NCBI GenBank assembly: GCA_036388295.1 | Contig: DASVSC010000272.1 | Coordinates: 1-17,626, forward strand | DNA length: 17,626 nucleotides | Source: RYN-431 sp036388295 | Lineage (GTDB): Bacteria > Planctomycetota > Phycisphaerae > Tepidisphaerales > Tepidisphaeraceae | Reading direction: 5' to 3' | In this document: one piece after another, positions 6,917-12,590 of the stretch | Layout: every line of letters starts with the position of its first letter | How positions within the stretch are numbered: position 1 is the first letter of the stretch | Notes under the pieces: model-generated | Told to the model about the DNA's origin: nothing | Database searches by the model: none | The model's input: only the letters and a program-made list of their open reading frames with translations | Program-made: the position numbers and the translations under genes

Positions 6917-7107
6917 CGGCCGCCGCCTCTCGGGGCAGCCGCTCCCAGCCGCTGAACAGCCTTATCGTAGAGTCTGTCGACCAATCGCATCTCGGCCGGC
7001 GTAGTCGCCAATTTCAGCGCCTGGCGCTTCGTAGCGCGGAGCTTCGCATGCGGTCCCATGCAGAGGTGACCGTGCTTCTTTAACGATGGGCGGGCTTTGT
7101 TGCTCAT
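6913..7107 (-). CDS. Small basic hypothetical protein, 64 aa
   Basis: The start at 7107 overlaps the previous TGA as ATGA; a 5' extension to 7167 would lie inside the upstream membrane-protein gene. The peptide is strongly basic (ARPSLKKHGHLCMGPHAKLR) with a helical, charged second half (TPAEMRLVDRLYDKAVQRLG) and a Gly/Arg-rich end. No cysteine pairs, TM segment or known motif. A nucleic-acid-binding role would fit the charge but is not shown. Confidence 0.55.
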   Translation of the reverse strand: MSNKARPSLKKHGHLCMGPHAKLRATKRQALKLATTPAEMRLVDRLYDKAVQRLGAAAPRGGGR

Positions 7108-7334
7108 GAGGTTGTGTCTCCGTGTAAGTCGATCACTACAGCCACGACCAACAGCACAACCCACCAACCAGTGATTTGGTGGGCGTTATTTAACATGGCC
7201 GCCAGATATGTCAGCGTCGTGCACGGCATGAACAGGAAGCCCAGCACCGGCCAGAACCGGCTGTTGAACCCGCGGGCGGTGTAGTCGGTGAAGAACCACA
7301 CGGTTGCGAGCGCGATTTGCGCGAGTGCCTTCAT
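7104..7334 (-). CDS. Small two-helix membrane protein
   Basis: From ATG 7334 the 76-aa product has an initial hydrophobic amphipathic stretch (ALAQIALATVWFF), then two probable transmembrane helices: about 28-48 (FWPVLGFLFMPCTTLTYLAAM) and about 55-70 (TGWWVVLLVVAVVIDL), joined by a short loop NNAHQI. A purine-rich AAAGGA...GAAGGA precedes the ATG. The ATG overlaps the TGA of the CxxC gene and its own stop overlaps the next start. Two-TM proteins of 70-90 residues in phages are often holins, but this gene is embedded in a run of regulatory-type small genes well before the tail block, so that role is only one option. The much longer open frame upstream is antisense noise over the preceding genes. 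Confidence 0.65.
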   Translation of the reverse strand: MKALAQIALATVWFFTDYTARGFNSRFWPVLGFLFMPCTTLTYLAAMLNNAHQITGWWVVLLVVAVVIDLHGDTTS

Positions 7335-7510
7335 TCCTTCGTGTCCTTTCGAGACGGTCGTCCAATGCCCATCTCCGCCGCGCACAACTCGCAGACGTGC
7401 TCGACGGGTGTCCCGCCGCTCCGCAGAGGCACCGGCCCCAACTCGACGCGCACGATCAGCCGCGAGTCGGCCAAGGACACGCCACAGTTTTTCGCGGCAG
7501 GATCGTTCAT
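7331..7510 (-). CDS. 59-aa CxxC protein
   Basis: A complete small gene between the 213-aa protein and the two-TM protein. The ATG at 7510 shares a base with the previous stop (TGATG), and its TGA overlaps the next ATG (ATGA). It encodes a short beta-like segment (DSRLIVRVELGPVPLRSG, 15-32) followed by VEHVCELCAAEMG (36-48), which carries a CxxC pair and a nearby His typical of half zinc knuckles, and a basic tail. There is another Cys at position 9. It may bind a metal as a dimer or act as a small regulatory adaptor; no family is recognised. The tight fit at both ends and the protein-like composition support that it is real. Confidence 0.6.
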   Translation of the reverse strand: MNDPAAKNCGVSLADSRLIVRVELGPVPLRSGGTPVEHVCELCAAEMGIGRPSRKDTKE

Positions 7511-8151
7511 CAGTCAGGCACCCGGTCCCAATCGATCGAGTTGCTCGCGCCGTGCTTGCCGTTGCTGGCACGGCGGTAGCGTTGCCGTTCCGCCTGCGGT
7601 AGATCGTTGATGCGGACCAAGCTGCCGCGGTAGCCGTCGTTGATCGGCACGCCACCAGCTTCTTCAAGGAGCGTTTGCGTGCGGCCAAGATAGACGTGCT
7701 GCACGTAGATGTCGTAGCTGTGCCCCGACGTCGTGAGGTACTGCGGCGGGTAGACGCGTCGCTCGCCCTTGGCACGTTTCATCAACGTGTCTCGGCCGCC
7801 GGGCGGGAACTCACCGCCACTGCCGGGTGGAATGCTCTCGACGTCGTCGTCCCAAGCTCCGCCGCTCGGCGTCATCTTGCGCATGTCGGCCAAGCGTTTG
7901 ACGATGGCGTTGCTGGCGTCCTCGGCTTGGCGGTAGCGCTTCGGGTAAAGACTCTGGACTTCGCCCCAAAACTGGAGTTGGTCAGCCAGGCTCATGCGCT
8001 GCAAGTGCACGCGGAGATCCCGTTTGCCGATGTCGTCGAGCTGCTCGGCGACTTCCTGCCAGGTGAGGCGGCGCACTTCCGCAGGCGCGGCGTATACGCG
8101 GCGAGGCGCGTCTTCGTGTGTTCCGAGGGTTGTAGTGCTGGTGGTGCTCAT
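7510..8151 (-). CDS. Hypothetical protein, 213 aa
   Basis: This is a soluble, charged protein. Residues 27-75 are helical (RRLTWQEVAEQLDDIGKRDL, then LQRMSLADQLQFWGEVQSLY). The middle (95-125) is Gly/Pro-rich, and residues 130-165 look beta-rich (RRVYPPQYLTTSGHSYDIYV). The C-terminal 30 residues are basic and polar (ERQRYRRASNGKHG). No catalytic motif or TM segment is visible. It begins 14 bases after the stop of the 95-aa gene and leads the tightly overlapped chain that runs to 5038. I do not recognise the family. Confidence 0.7.
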   Translation of the reverse strand: MSTTSTTTLGTHEDAPRRVYAAPAEVRRLTWQEVAEQLDDIGKRDLRVHLQRMSLADQLQFWGEVQSLYPKRYRQAEDASNAIVKRLADMRKMTPSGGAWDDDVESIPPGSGGEFPPGGRDTLMKRAKGERRVYPPQYLTTSGHSYDIYVQHVYLGRTQTLLEEAGGVPINDGYRGSLVRINDLPQAERQRYRRASNGKHGASNSIDWDRVPD

Positions 8152-8165
8152 GGGTACGGCTTGCC

Positions 8166-8453
8166 TCAGGCCACGATGGCGGTGTCGGCGCGGTTGGTCG
8201 GCAGGGGCAGCGTGTCGGCGTGACAGCGCACGAGTCGGCGAATCTTCTTCACGTTCTCCACGAGCCGCTGGTAGCGCGGCCGTGAAACGTTCATTTCCTT
8301 CGTGATCTTGCGCCAGTGGTCGACGTCCAGCTGGAAGCTCGTCTTACGCTTCACGACCTGGGGCCACGGGTAGAGGTGGTCAAAGGGAAGTCCGAGCGAG
8401 GCACGGAGCTTGCGCAGGGCATGCAGCTTGTAGCGGTTGGCTTTGTTCGCCAT
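8166..8453 (-). CDS. Small basic protein, possible HTH
   Basis: The 95-aa product has a good Shine-Dalgarno (AAGGAA, 8462-8467, eight bases before ATG 8453). It is strongly basic throughout (MANKANRYKLHALRKLRASL at the start). Its second half contains a helix-turn-helix-like stretch, WRKITKEMNVSRPRYQRLVE (47-66), with the pattern of two short helices around MNVS. DNA binding is a reasonable reading of charge and helices, but there is no family match I can name. It is transcribed between the 300-aa tail-anchored protein and the 213-aa protein. Confidence 0.65.
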   Translation of the reverse strand: MANKANRYKLHALRKLRASLGLPFDHLYPWPQVVKRKTSFQLDVDHWRKITKEMNVSRPRYQRLVENVKKIRRLVRCHADTLPLPTNRADTAIVA

Positions 8454-8486
8454 GGCGGTCGTTCCTTGTGGCCCTTGGCCGGTTGT

Positions 8487-9389
8487 TCAGTGGGCGCGGC
8501 AGAAAATGGCGATGCCGGCGGCGGCGAAGGCGATGGCAATAGCAGCGATCGCAGTGACGACGCTCTGCAGGCCGTCTGGATCGGGATTGTCCAGCGTGCG
8601 GCTGCCGTCGACGCTGTCGGGGAATGTGTCGGCGGCGGCGGCGGGCGACGTATTACTCACAGCTGGCCAGGTGGTGGCTTTTGCGCTGTGACAGTTCACG
8701 CGTGCGAATGTCTGCCAGTAGCGTGAGGTATTGGGGCTTGCGTGATCTACGGCGGCGGCATGTCCGGCCAGTGCAGCATCGTTGCGCGCCCAGAGTTCCG
8801 GCCGACGGAAGTTCGGTTCGCCAGATTCTCGACGCGACAGCTCGTATGTCAGCTGCGGCTGACCAGGACGCCGCAGGATGCTCCAGGTGTCGTCCGGCCA
8901 GCCACTCGACTCGGCAACTTTCTGTAGCGCGGCCCAGTCGAGCGCCTCGAACTCGGCCAGGACATTGACGTCGGCTGGTGTGTACATGTCGCCGGCGGGC
9001 TTGACGCGGTGGAGTGCGTAGTGGCATCCATCCTCGACGGGTCGGAGCGACTGCTGCAGGCCGTCCTCGATCGAGTGTTTCAGCACGAGTTCCGGGCCTT
9101 CTGGCTCTTCGGTCTGCGTGGCGCTGATGCACATTTCGCAGCGGTCGTCGCACAGCAGGTCGTCCTGCAGTTCATCGAGGTGTGCTAGGGCGTAGTGGTC
9201 GGCCAGCGTCACAGGCCGGAGCGCTGCCGTACGGCGTGCGAGCTGCTCGTTGCGAGCGAGCGCGGCCGCGGGCGAGCCGGCGTGGTGGCTGCCGCTGCGG
9301 GCTTCGGCCAGCGAGCGATCCACCTGCCGCAACTCGTCGGCGCTGAAGGGGCGACGGCTGGACCGGCGAGGGGACGATACGTAGCTCAT
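8487..9389 (-). CDS. Tail-anchored hypothetical protein with Cys cluster
   Basis: This is a 300-residue protein, cytoplasmic for most of its length, with a single C-terminal transmembrane helix (about 276-297, SVVTAIAAIAIAFAAAGIAI) and almost nothing beyond it, the arrangement of a tail-anchored protein. Residues 80-87 (CDDRCEMC) form a CxxxCxxC cluster that could hold a metal or an Fe-S centre. The flanking region 60-185 is the best-ordered part (LADHYALAHLDELQDD; VNVLAEFEALDWAALQKVAE). A Ser/Pro/Ala-rich linker precedes the membrane helix. AAGGA lies three bases upstream of the ATG. Function unknown; a membrane-bound exclusion or host-takeover factor is only a guess. Confidence 0.65.
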   Translation of the reverse strand: MSYVSSPRRSSRRPFSADELRQVDRSLAEARSGSHHAGSPAAALARNEQLARRTAALRPVTLADHYALAHLDELQDDLLCDDRCEMCISATQTEEPEGPELVLKHSIEDGLQQSLRPVEDGCHYALHRVKPAGDMYTPADVNVLAEFEALDWAALQKVAESSGWPDDTWSILRRPGQPQLTYELSRRESGEPNFRRPELWARNDAALAGHAAAVDHASPNTSRYWQTFARVNCHSAKATTWPAVSNTSPAAAADTFPDSVDGSRTLDNPDPDGLQSVVTAIAAIAIAFAAAGIAIFCRAH

Positions 9390-9404
9390 GAGTCCTTCGG
9401 CGGG

Positions 9405-9653
9405 CTAGTTCACGTCGCTGTACGCCTGCCCCGTGGGCATGGCGAAGCGACGGTCGGGCAATCGAATGCCCTTGCCGGCCAGAAGACGACGAGCGTGGCG
9501 GACGTGCGACCAGATGGTTGGTGGCTGAACGAACAGGCGATCGGCGGCGTCCGCCGCGTCTCTCAGCTCACAAAACACCAACTCGACGACATCGCGTGGC
9601 TTGCCCTGCAGATGGCCCAGATCGGAGGATGAAAACGGCTTCATGCTCAACAT
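9405..9653 (-). CDS. Small LuxR/GerE-like HTH protein
   Basis: The 82-aa protein is mostly a four-helix DNA-binding domain. LQGKPRDVVELVFCELRDAA followed by DAADRLFVQPPTIWSHVRHA reproduces the spacing of LuxR/GerE-type or sigma-region-4-type domains (LTxRExEVLxLxAxGLSxxEIAxxLxxSxxTVxxHxxxI), with PPTIWSHVRHARRLL as the recognition helix. No receiver or autoinducer domain is present. ATG 9644 is an alternative start three codons in, and neither start has a clear Shine-Dalgarno. Lying directly after the lysogeny block, it may regulate the small-gene operon it leads (inference). Confidence 0.65.
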   Translation of the reverse strand: MLSMKPFSSSDLGHLQGKPRDVVELVFCELRDAADAADRLFVQPPTIWSHVRHARRLLAGKGIRLPDRRFAMPTGQAYSDVN

Positions 9654-9688
9654 GGACTTAGCTCACGCCTGCAAAACAGCACGTTCTC

Positions 9689-10162
9689 CTACGGAAATGC
9701 AGAAAGCTGAATAAGCACTGGGGCATCGAGTGGCCAAAGGCGGGTCAGCGCCTCCACCACACATACAGCGCCGCCCGCCACAGGGTCTGTGAAGCGAACG
9801 CGTACGCCTGCACGGCGGCGGCCCTGCGGCGGCACACCGTGCAGCAATGGGCCGAGCCGTACGCCGCGGAGCGTACCCGTACCAGCAGCGGCATCGATCG
9901 CCTCGTCGAGCGTGGGCCTCAGGCCGGCCATAAGGGCCGCCGACCACCCGACCGGCCACACGTGCAAATCGGCTTGAGCGGGAGTCAGTCGATCGATGGC
10001 TAGCTCGAAAGCCGGCAACACGCGAGCGGGCAGGGTGAGGGGCGGCCGGCGGACCCGCATGGCCGGTGGGCGCCCCGGCCAGTGGCTGGGTTCATCCGAG
10101 CAGAAGACGGCGCGCACGACAGGCGCACCGGGCACAACGACTGGAACGACGGCTTTAACCAT
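9689..10162 (-). CDS. Hypothetical protein, 157 aa
   Basis: From ATG 10162 the product begins with a hydrophobic, Val/Pro-rich stretch (VKAVVPVVVPGAPVVRAVFC) that is more like a buried strand pair than a membrane helix. After it come a basic Pro-rich part, a helix (LPAFELAIDRLTPAQADLHV) and an acidic helix (LRPTLDEAIDAAAGTGT), then a beta-rich C-terminal half (GRRRAGVRVRFTDPVAGGAV). No recognised motif. The frame stays open further upstream but crosses the divergent intergenic region and was not extended. There is no Shine-Dalgarno, so it may be translated from a leaderless or very short-leader mRNA starting in the 10163-10346 region. Confidence 0.55.
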   Translation of the reverse strand: MVKAVVPVVVPGAPVVRAVFCSDEPSHWPGRPPAMRVRRPPLTLPARVLPAFELAIDRLTPAQADLHVWPVGWSAALMAGLRPTLDEAIDAAAGTGTLRGVRLGPLLHGVPPQGRRRAGVRVRFTDPVAGGAVCVVEALTRLWPLDAPVLIQLSAFP

Positions 10163-10220
10163 AGAGGTGGCAGTGGTGGGTAAATCTACCAAGTGCACGC
10201 ACGTTTGCGACAGGGGAAAA

Positions 10221-10259
10221 CCTGATTTGTTAGGGCGCTGTGACTCCCCTGAAATCAGG
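10221..10259. repeat. Inverted repeat CCTGATTT...AAATCAGG, operator candidate
   Basis: Perfect 8-base arms (10221-10228 and 10252-10259) separated by 23 bases, so the two half-sites are 31 bp apart centre to centre, about three helical turns on the same DNA face. The sequence just inside each arm also resembles the other (AGGG and CAGGGG). This is the pattern of a repressor binding two sites cooperatively in a divergent phage control region (inference). Confidence 0.5.
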
Positions 10260-10324
10260 ATGAATCGTGGCGTGATCACGTATATCAGCCTGAACAGCAG
10301 GCTGCTTCCCCTCGCGCGGCCCGG

Positions 10325-10344
10325 CCGGCAGGGTATCCTGCCGG
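10325..10344 (+). promoter_or_regulatory. Perfect 8-bp hairpin over the ribosome-binding region of the HTH gene
   Basis: CCGGCAGG (10325-10332) and CCTGCCGG (10337-10344) form a perfect GC-rich stem with the four-base loop GTAT, ending two bases before the ATG at 10347. The only Shine-Dalgarno-like bases (CAGGG, 10329-10333) are inside the stem, so the folded mRNA would hide the ribosome-binding site. It could equally be a protein-binding site in the DNA. Confidence 0.6.
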
Positions 10345-10346
10345 TC

Positions 10347-10625
10347 ATGAAGCTCATCACTTTCGAAGCCGCCGCCGCCATGCTCGGGGTCAGCGTTAAG
10401 ACCATCGATCGCATGTGCGACCGGGGCGAGTTGCGACGCGTGGCGCTGCCCGGTAAGGCCAAAGAGGATGGGGCGCCCGGCCGGAAGCTCAACCGGATCG
10501 ATCAGGTCGAAATTGAGCGGAAGGTCGCCGTTTGGACGACTACACCGACGTCGGCGGCGCCGGCTCGGCGGGTGGCGGCGAAGCCGACGGCGGGGCGATC
10601 ACGTGTCCGCCGACGAGTGCTGTAA
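10347..10625 (+). CDS. Excisionase/MerR-like helix-turn-helix protein
   Basis: A 92-aa protein on the plus strand. Residues 3-32 (LITFEAAAAMLGVSVKTIDR, then MCDRGELRRV) are a clear winged-HTH of the excisionase/MerR (HTH_17) type: xTxxEAAxxLGVSxxTIxRxxxxGxL. The wing is longer than usual (LPGKAKEDGAPGRKLNRIDQ), followed by VEIERKVAVW and a basic Ala/Pro/Arg tail. The start at 10347 was chosen because the domain begins there. The open frame continues upstream but as unstructured sequence through the control region. Its last 86 bases overlap the 3' end of the convergent integrase gene. It may be the directionality factor for that integrase or a lysogeny regulator; the domain cannot separate these. 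Confidence 0.75.
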   Translation: MKLITFEAAAAMLGVSVKTIDRMCDRGELRRVALPGKAKEDGAPGRKLNRIDQVEIERKVAVWTTTPTSAAPARRVAAKPTAGRSRVRRRVL

Positions 10626-11925
10626 CCGCGTTGGCGTTCCAGTGGTCGAGCAGCACCTGACCCACTTGCACGAGGCTGCCGACGCCAACGCCCTCCACGT
10701 ACTGCGGCCGCATGCCCGGCATGATGTGCCCCTCGTGCAGCAGCCGTGCCGTCTCATCGCACCCGGCCGTCAGGGTGATGCTGGCGTGCCGGATCGCGTA
10801 GAACCCCAGCGGGCGTAGCGGCGTTCCGGCCGCGTGCAGGCGCCGGCGGTTCGTCGCGTGCCATTGCTTCACGTTGTCAACGCGGTTGATCACCTGCACC
10901 GTGCCGTCGTCGTCGCGGCGCACGACGTCGTAGCAGATGGGCTGGCCCTGCTCGGTCAGGAACGCGCGATTGGCCAACTCCGCCCGCGCCGGCACAGGCC
11001 TGGACGCCACTGCGGCGCGGACGGCGTCGACGACGATCGGCGGCAGGGCACAGGCCCGGTCGATTTCTGACTTCGGGCGGGGGAAGTGGATCAAACCCCA
11101 GCCGACCGGCAGGCCCAGGTGCGGCAGCGGGTCGAATTGCAGCAGCTCCGTCGTCAGCTCGGCACAGTCACCTTGGCCGTAGGCGGCGAAGTAGGCCAGC
11201 AGGTAGCAGGCCCGCAGCCGTGGCGACGCGGCGTCGTGCAGGGCCCGCAGCTCCGGAATGGTGGGCATGTGCCGCCCACCCGCTGCCGAACGGGCCTCAC
11301 GCTGCTCACGGCGGCGCACGCGCGTGCTGACAGTCTTGATCACGCCCAGCAGCCGCAGCGGGCCGGTCAGCACGCCATCCACCGGATTGATGGCCCAGCG
11401 GAACATCGCGCGGAGCGAGCGGACGTGCCGGTTGAACGTCCAAGCCCCGAACCTCGAGCGCAGGGCCGCGAGATACCCTTTCAGAGTCGCCAGATCCGTT
11501 TCCTCATCGAGCGTGCGGATCAGGACGTGCGGCCCGACGCCGGCGAGCAGCTGGCGCAGGGCGTCGCGGTGGCCCTCGTAGGTCCGCGGCTTGATGTCGC
11601 CGGCGTCGAGGCGATCGTGCTCGGCGTTCAGGAAGGCGCTGGCGACGGCCTCGATCGACACGTCGACCGACTTGGCGGCCATCAGCTGCCCCTCGGCCTC
11701 ACGCCGGGCGAAGGTGTTGTATTCCTCGAAAGCGGCTTTCCACATGCGACCGGTTGGGTCGACCTGGGCGAGATCGCCCCAGCGTATGCCGACGTCCGGG
11801 TCATGCCAGCGGCCGAAGTAGAAGTCGCGCCCGCCGACGCGCTTCTTCCACTGACCCGTTTTATGAGGCGTCAAGGGGAACTTCGGGTACGGGCGGTCGG
11901 GGCGAGTTTGATCGGTTGTGGGCAT
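10540..11925 (-). CDS. int: Tyrosine recombinase / phage integrase (planctomycete type)
   Basis: From ATG 11925 the product has 461 aa. The N-terminus (PYPKFPLTPHKTGQWKKRVG, 12-31, then GRDFYFGRW) is the AP2/Arm-like region I associate with planctomycete integrases. The core-binding domain follows (about 85-180, ending FNRHVRSLRAMFRWAINPV). In the catalytic domain K285 (PRPKSEID), R379-H380 (FYAIRHASITL), H400 (HEGHIM) and Y409 (RPQYVE) can be placed. The first catalytic Arg is replaced by Gln (AAYGQGDCAEL, Q251), as I recall also in this subgroup (Asn/Gln). After Y409 comes an unusual 52-residue tail that becomes Pro/Ala-rich, encoded over the overlap with the HTH gene. It inserts the phage into the host chromosome. 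The frame remains open to 12072, but the extra 49 residues look non-coding. Confidence 0.9.
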   Translation of the reverse strand: MPTTDQTRPDRPYPKFPLTPHKTGQWKKRVGGRDFYFGRWHDPDVGIRWGDLAQVDPTGRMWKAAFEEYNTFARREAEGQLMAAKSVDVSIEAVASAFLNAEHDRLDAGDIKPRTYEGHRDALRQLLAGVGPHVLIRTLDEETDLATLKGYLAALRSRFGAWTFNRHVRSLRAMFRWAINPVDGVLTGPLRLLGVIKTVSTRVRRREQREARSAAGGRHMPTIPELRALHDAASPRLRACYLLAYFAAYGQGDCAELTTELLQFDPLPHLGLPVGWGLIHFPRPKSEIDRACALPPIVVDAVRAAVASRPVPARAELANRAFLTEQGQPICYDVVRRDDDGTVQVINRVDNVKQWHATNRRRLHAAGTPLRPLGFYAIRHASITLTAGCDETARLLHEGHIMPGMRPQYVEGVGVGSLVQVGQVLLDHWNANAVTALVGGHVIAPPSASPPPAEPAPPTSV

Positions 11926-12104
11926 CACCAGTCCCGTACGCCATGCGGGCCTGTGCATCGCGCAGCACCGGGAATGAGGTGGGTAGGCGGGCGGGGTAGT
12001 TGAGCCGAAAGCGGTGGCCGACGTGTGGCGTGGTCGCGTCTGCTCTGTCGAATCGAAAGCGTGATTCGGCATGCGCGATCACCCCCGTCTGGTGTAGCCG
12101 GGAG

Positions 12105-12129
12105 TGGTCGCAACCGCATTCGAACCGGC
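12105..12129 (-). other. tRNA T-arm/acceptor-like 3' end, attP core candidate
   Basis: Read on the minus strand: GCCGG (T-stem), TTCGAAT (canonical seven-base T-loop), GCGGT (returning T-stem, one G-G mismatch and one G-U), TGCGACC (3' acceptor strand) and A (discriminator), followed by CTC rather than CCA. No matching 5' acceptor strand or D-arm was found upstream, so this is a 3' fragment, not a gene. Phage integrases often use tRNA 3' ends as attachment sites and carry a copy beside int, which is the basis of the call. Confidence 0.4.
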
Positions 12130-12154
12130 ACGGCGGAGACAAACAAAAACGGGC

Positions 12155-12173
12155 CCAAAAGCAAGAGTTTTGG
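12155..12173. repeat. CCAAAA-loop-TTTTGG hairpin
   Basis: Six-base perfect arms (12155-12160 and 12168-12173) with a seven-base loop. On the minus strand this reads CAAAA-CTCTTGC-TTTTG, the geometry of an anticodon arm with T at position 33 and CTT as anticodon. It is followed (minus strand) by GGGCCCGTTTTTGTTTG, so it could instead be an intrinsic-terminator-like structure. The 26 bases between this arm and the T-arm are too long for a normal tRNA-Lys variable loop. Confidence 0.4.
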
Positions 12174-12305
12174 CGCGTTCCGTGCGGCAGTCTCGTGTCA
12201 TAAACGGCTTTTGCGCTTGACCCGCCCGGACCCGACGCCCCACAAAAGTACAGCAGCAGGGTACTAACAGGGTAGGATAAGTGCTTCCTTGAAAGGATTC
12301 CCACA

Positions 12306-12532
12306 ATGGCTGCAACCACCGGATTCGACGACCTCAACGCCTTTCCTTGCGCACCTCACGAAGGCGCGGAGGGCGCCGCAAATTATGGGATGACTTTGCG
12401 AGATTGCTTGCGGCGAAGGCCATGGTCGCCCTACTTTCGATATGGGGTCGCGGTGTGGCGTTGGAGCGTGTGGCGGCAGATGCATACGCCTTGGCTGACG
12501 CGATGATGGCAGCCCGCCAATCCAGAGAATAG
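12306..12532 (+). CDS. Small phage protein, apparent -1 frameshift
   Basis: AAAGGA seven to eight bases upstream of ATG 12306 marks a good translation start. That frame begins MAATTGFDDLNAFPCAPHEG but soon becomes Trp/Arg-rich and stops at 12506. In the -1 frame, from about 12347 to the stop at 12532, the sequence is clearly protein-like: KLWDDFARLLAAKAMVALLS and ERVAADAYALADAMMAARQS, matching a small phage family I recall with AYxxADAMLxAR near its end. So either one gene is split by a frameshift near 12370-12385 (mutation, sequencing error or recoding), or the second frame is a separate gene with a TTG start at 12347. No classical slippery heptamer is present. It is divergent from int. Confidence 0.5.
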
Positions 12533-12590
12533 ACCCTGACTGACCTAAGGCGGGTTTGGGAATCCCGACAATGCGCAGCGAGTTCCGGCC

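Larger units (their letters stand above)
10163..10346. promoter_or_regulatory. Divergent control region with several inverted repeats
   Basis: This 184-base spacer separates the minus-strand gene at 10162 from the plus-strand HTH gene at 10347 and must hold promoters for both. It contains GGTA-aatc-TACC, the perfect palindrome CGTGATCACG (10271-10280) next to TATATC, AGCCTG-aacag-CAGGCT, and the two stronger repeats listed separately. No convincing -35/-10 pair with correct spacing was found on either strand, so the promoters themselves are not placed. Confidence 0.5.
11926..12305. other. Intergenic region upstream of integrase, candidate attP
   Basis: A 380-base stretch without a credible gene between the divergent integrase and the small plus-strand gene. 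It holds the tRNA-3'-half-like element (12105-12129), the hairpin at 12155-12173, a short inverted repeat AGTAC...GTACT (12247-12265) and, just before the plus-strand gene, an AAAGGA ribosome-binding site. TTGACC at 12217-12222 could be a -35 box, but no good -10 follows at 16-18 bases. Open frames crossing the region are short and show no protein-like composition. Confidence 0.5.

Noticed and set aside
11086..12003. Plus-strand open frame of 305 codons opposite the integrase
   Set aside because: Antisense shadow; catalytic residues and family N-terminus are on the minus strand.
12105..12235. Complete tRNA-Lys(CTT) gene on the minus strand
   Set aside because: No 5' acceptor strand matching TGCGACC and no D-arm were found, and the variable region would be about 26 bases, too long for a tRNA-Lys.
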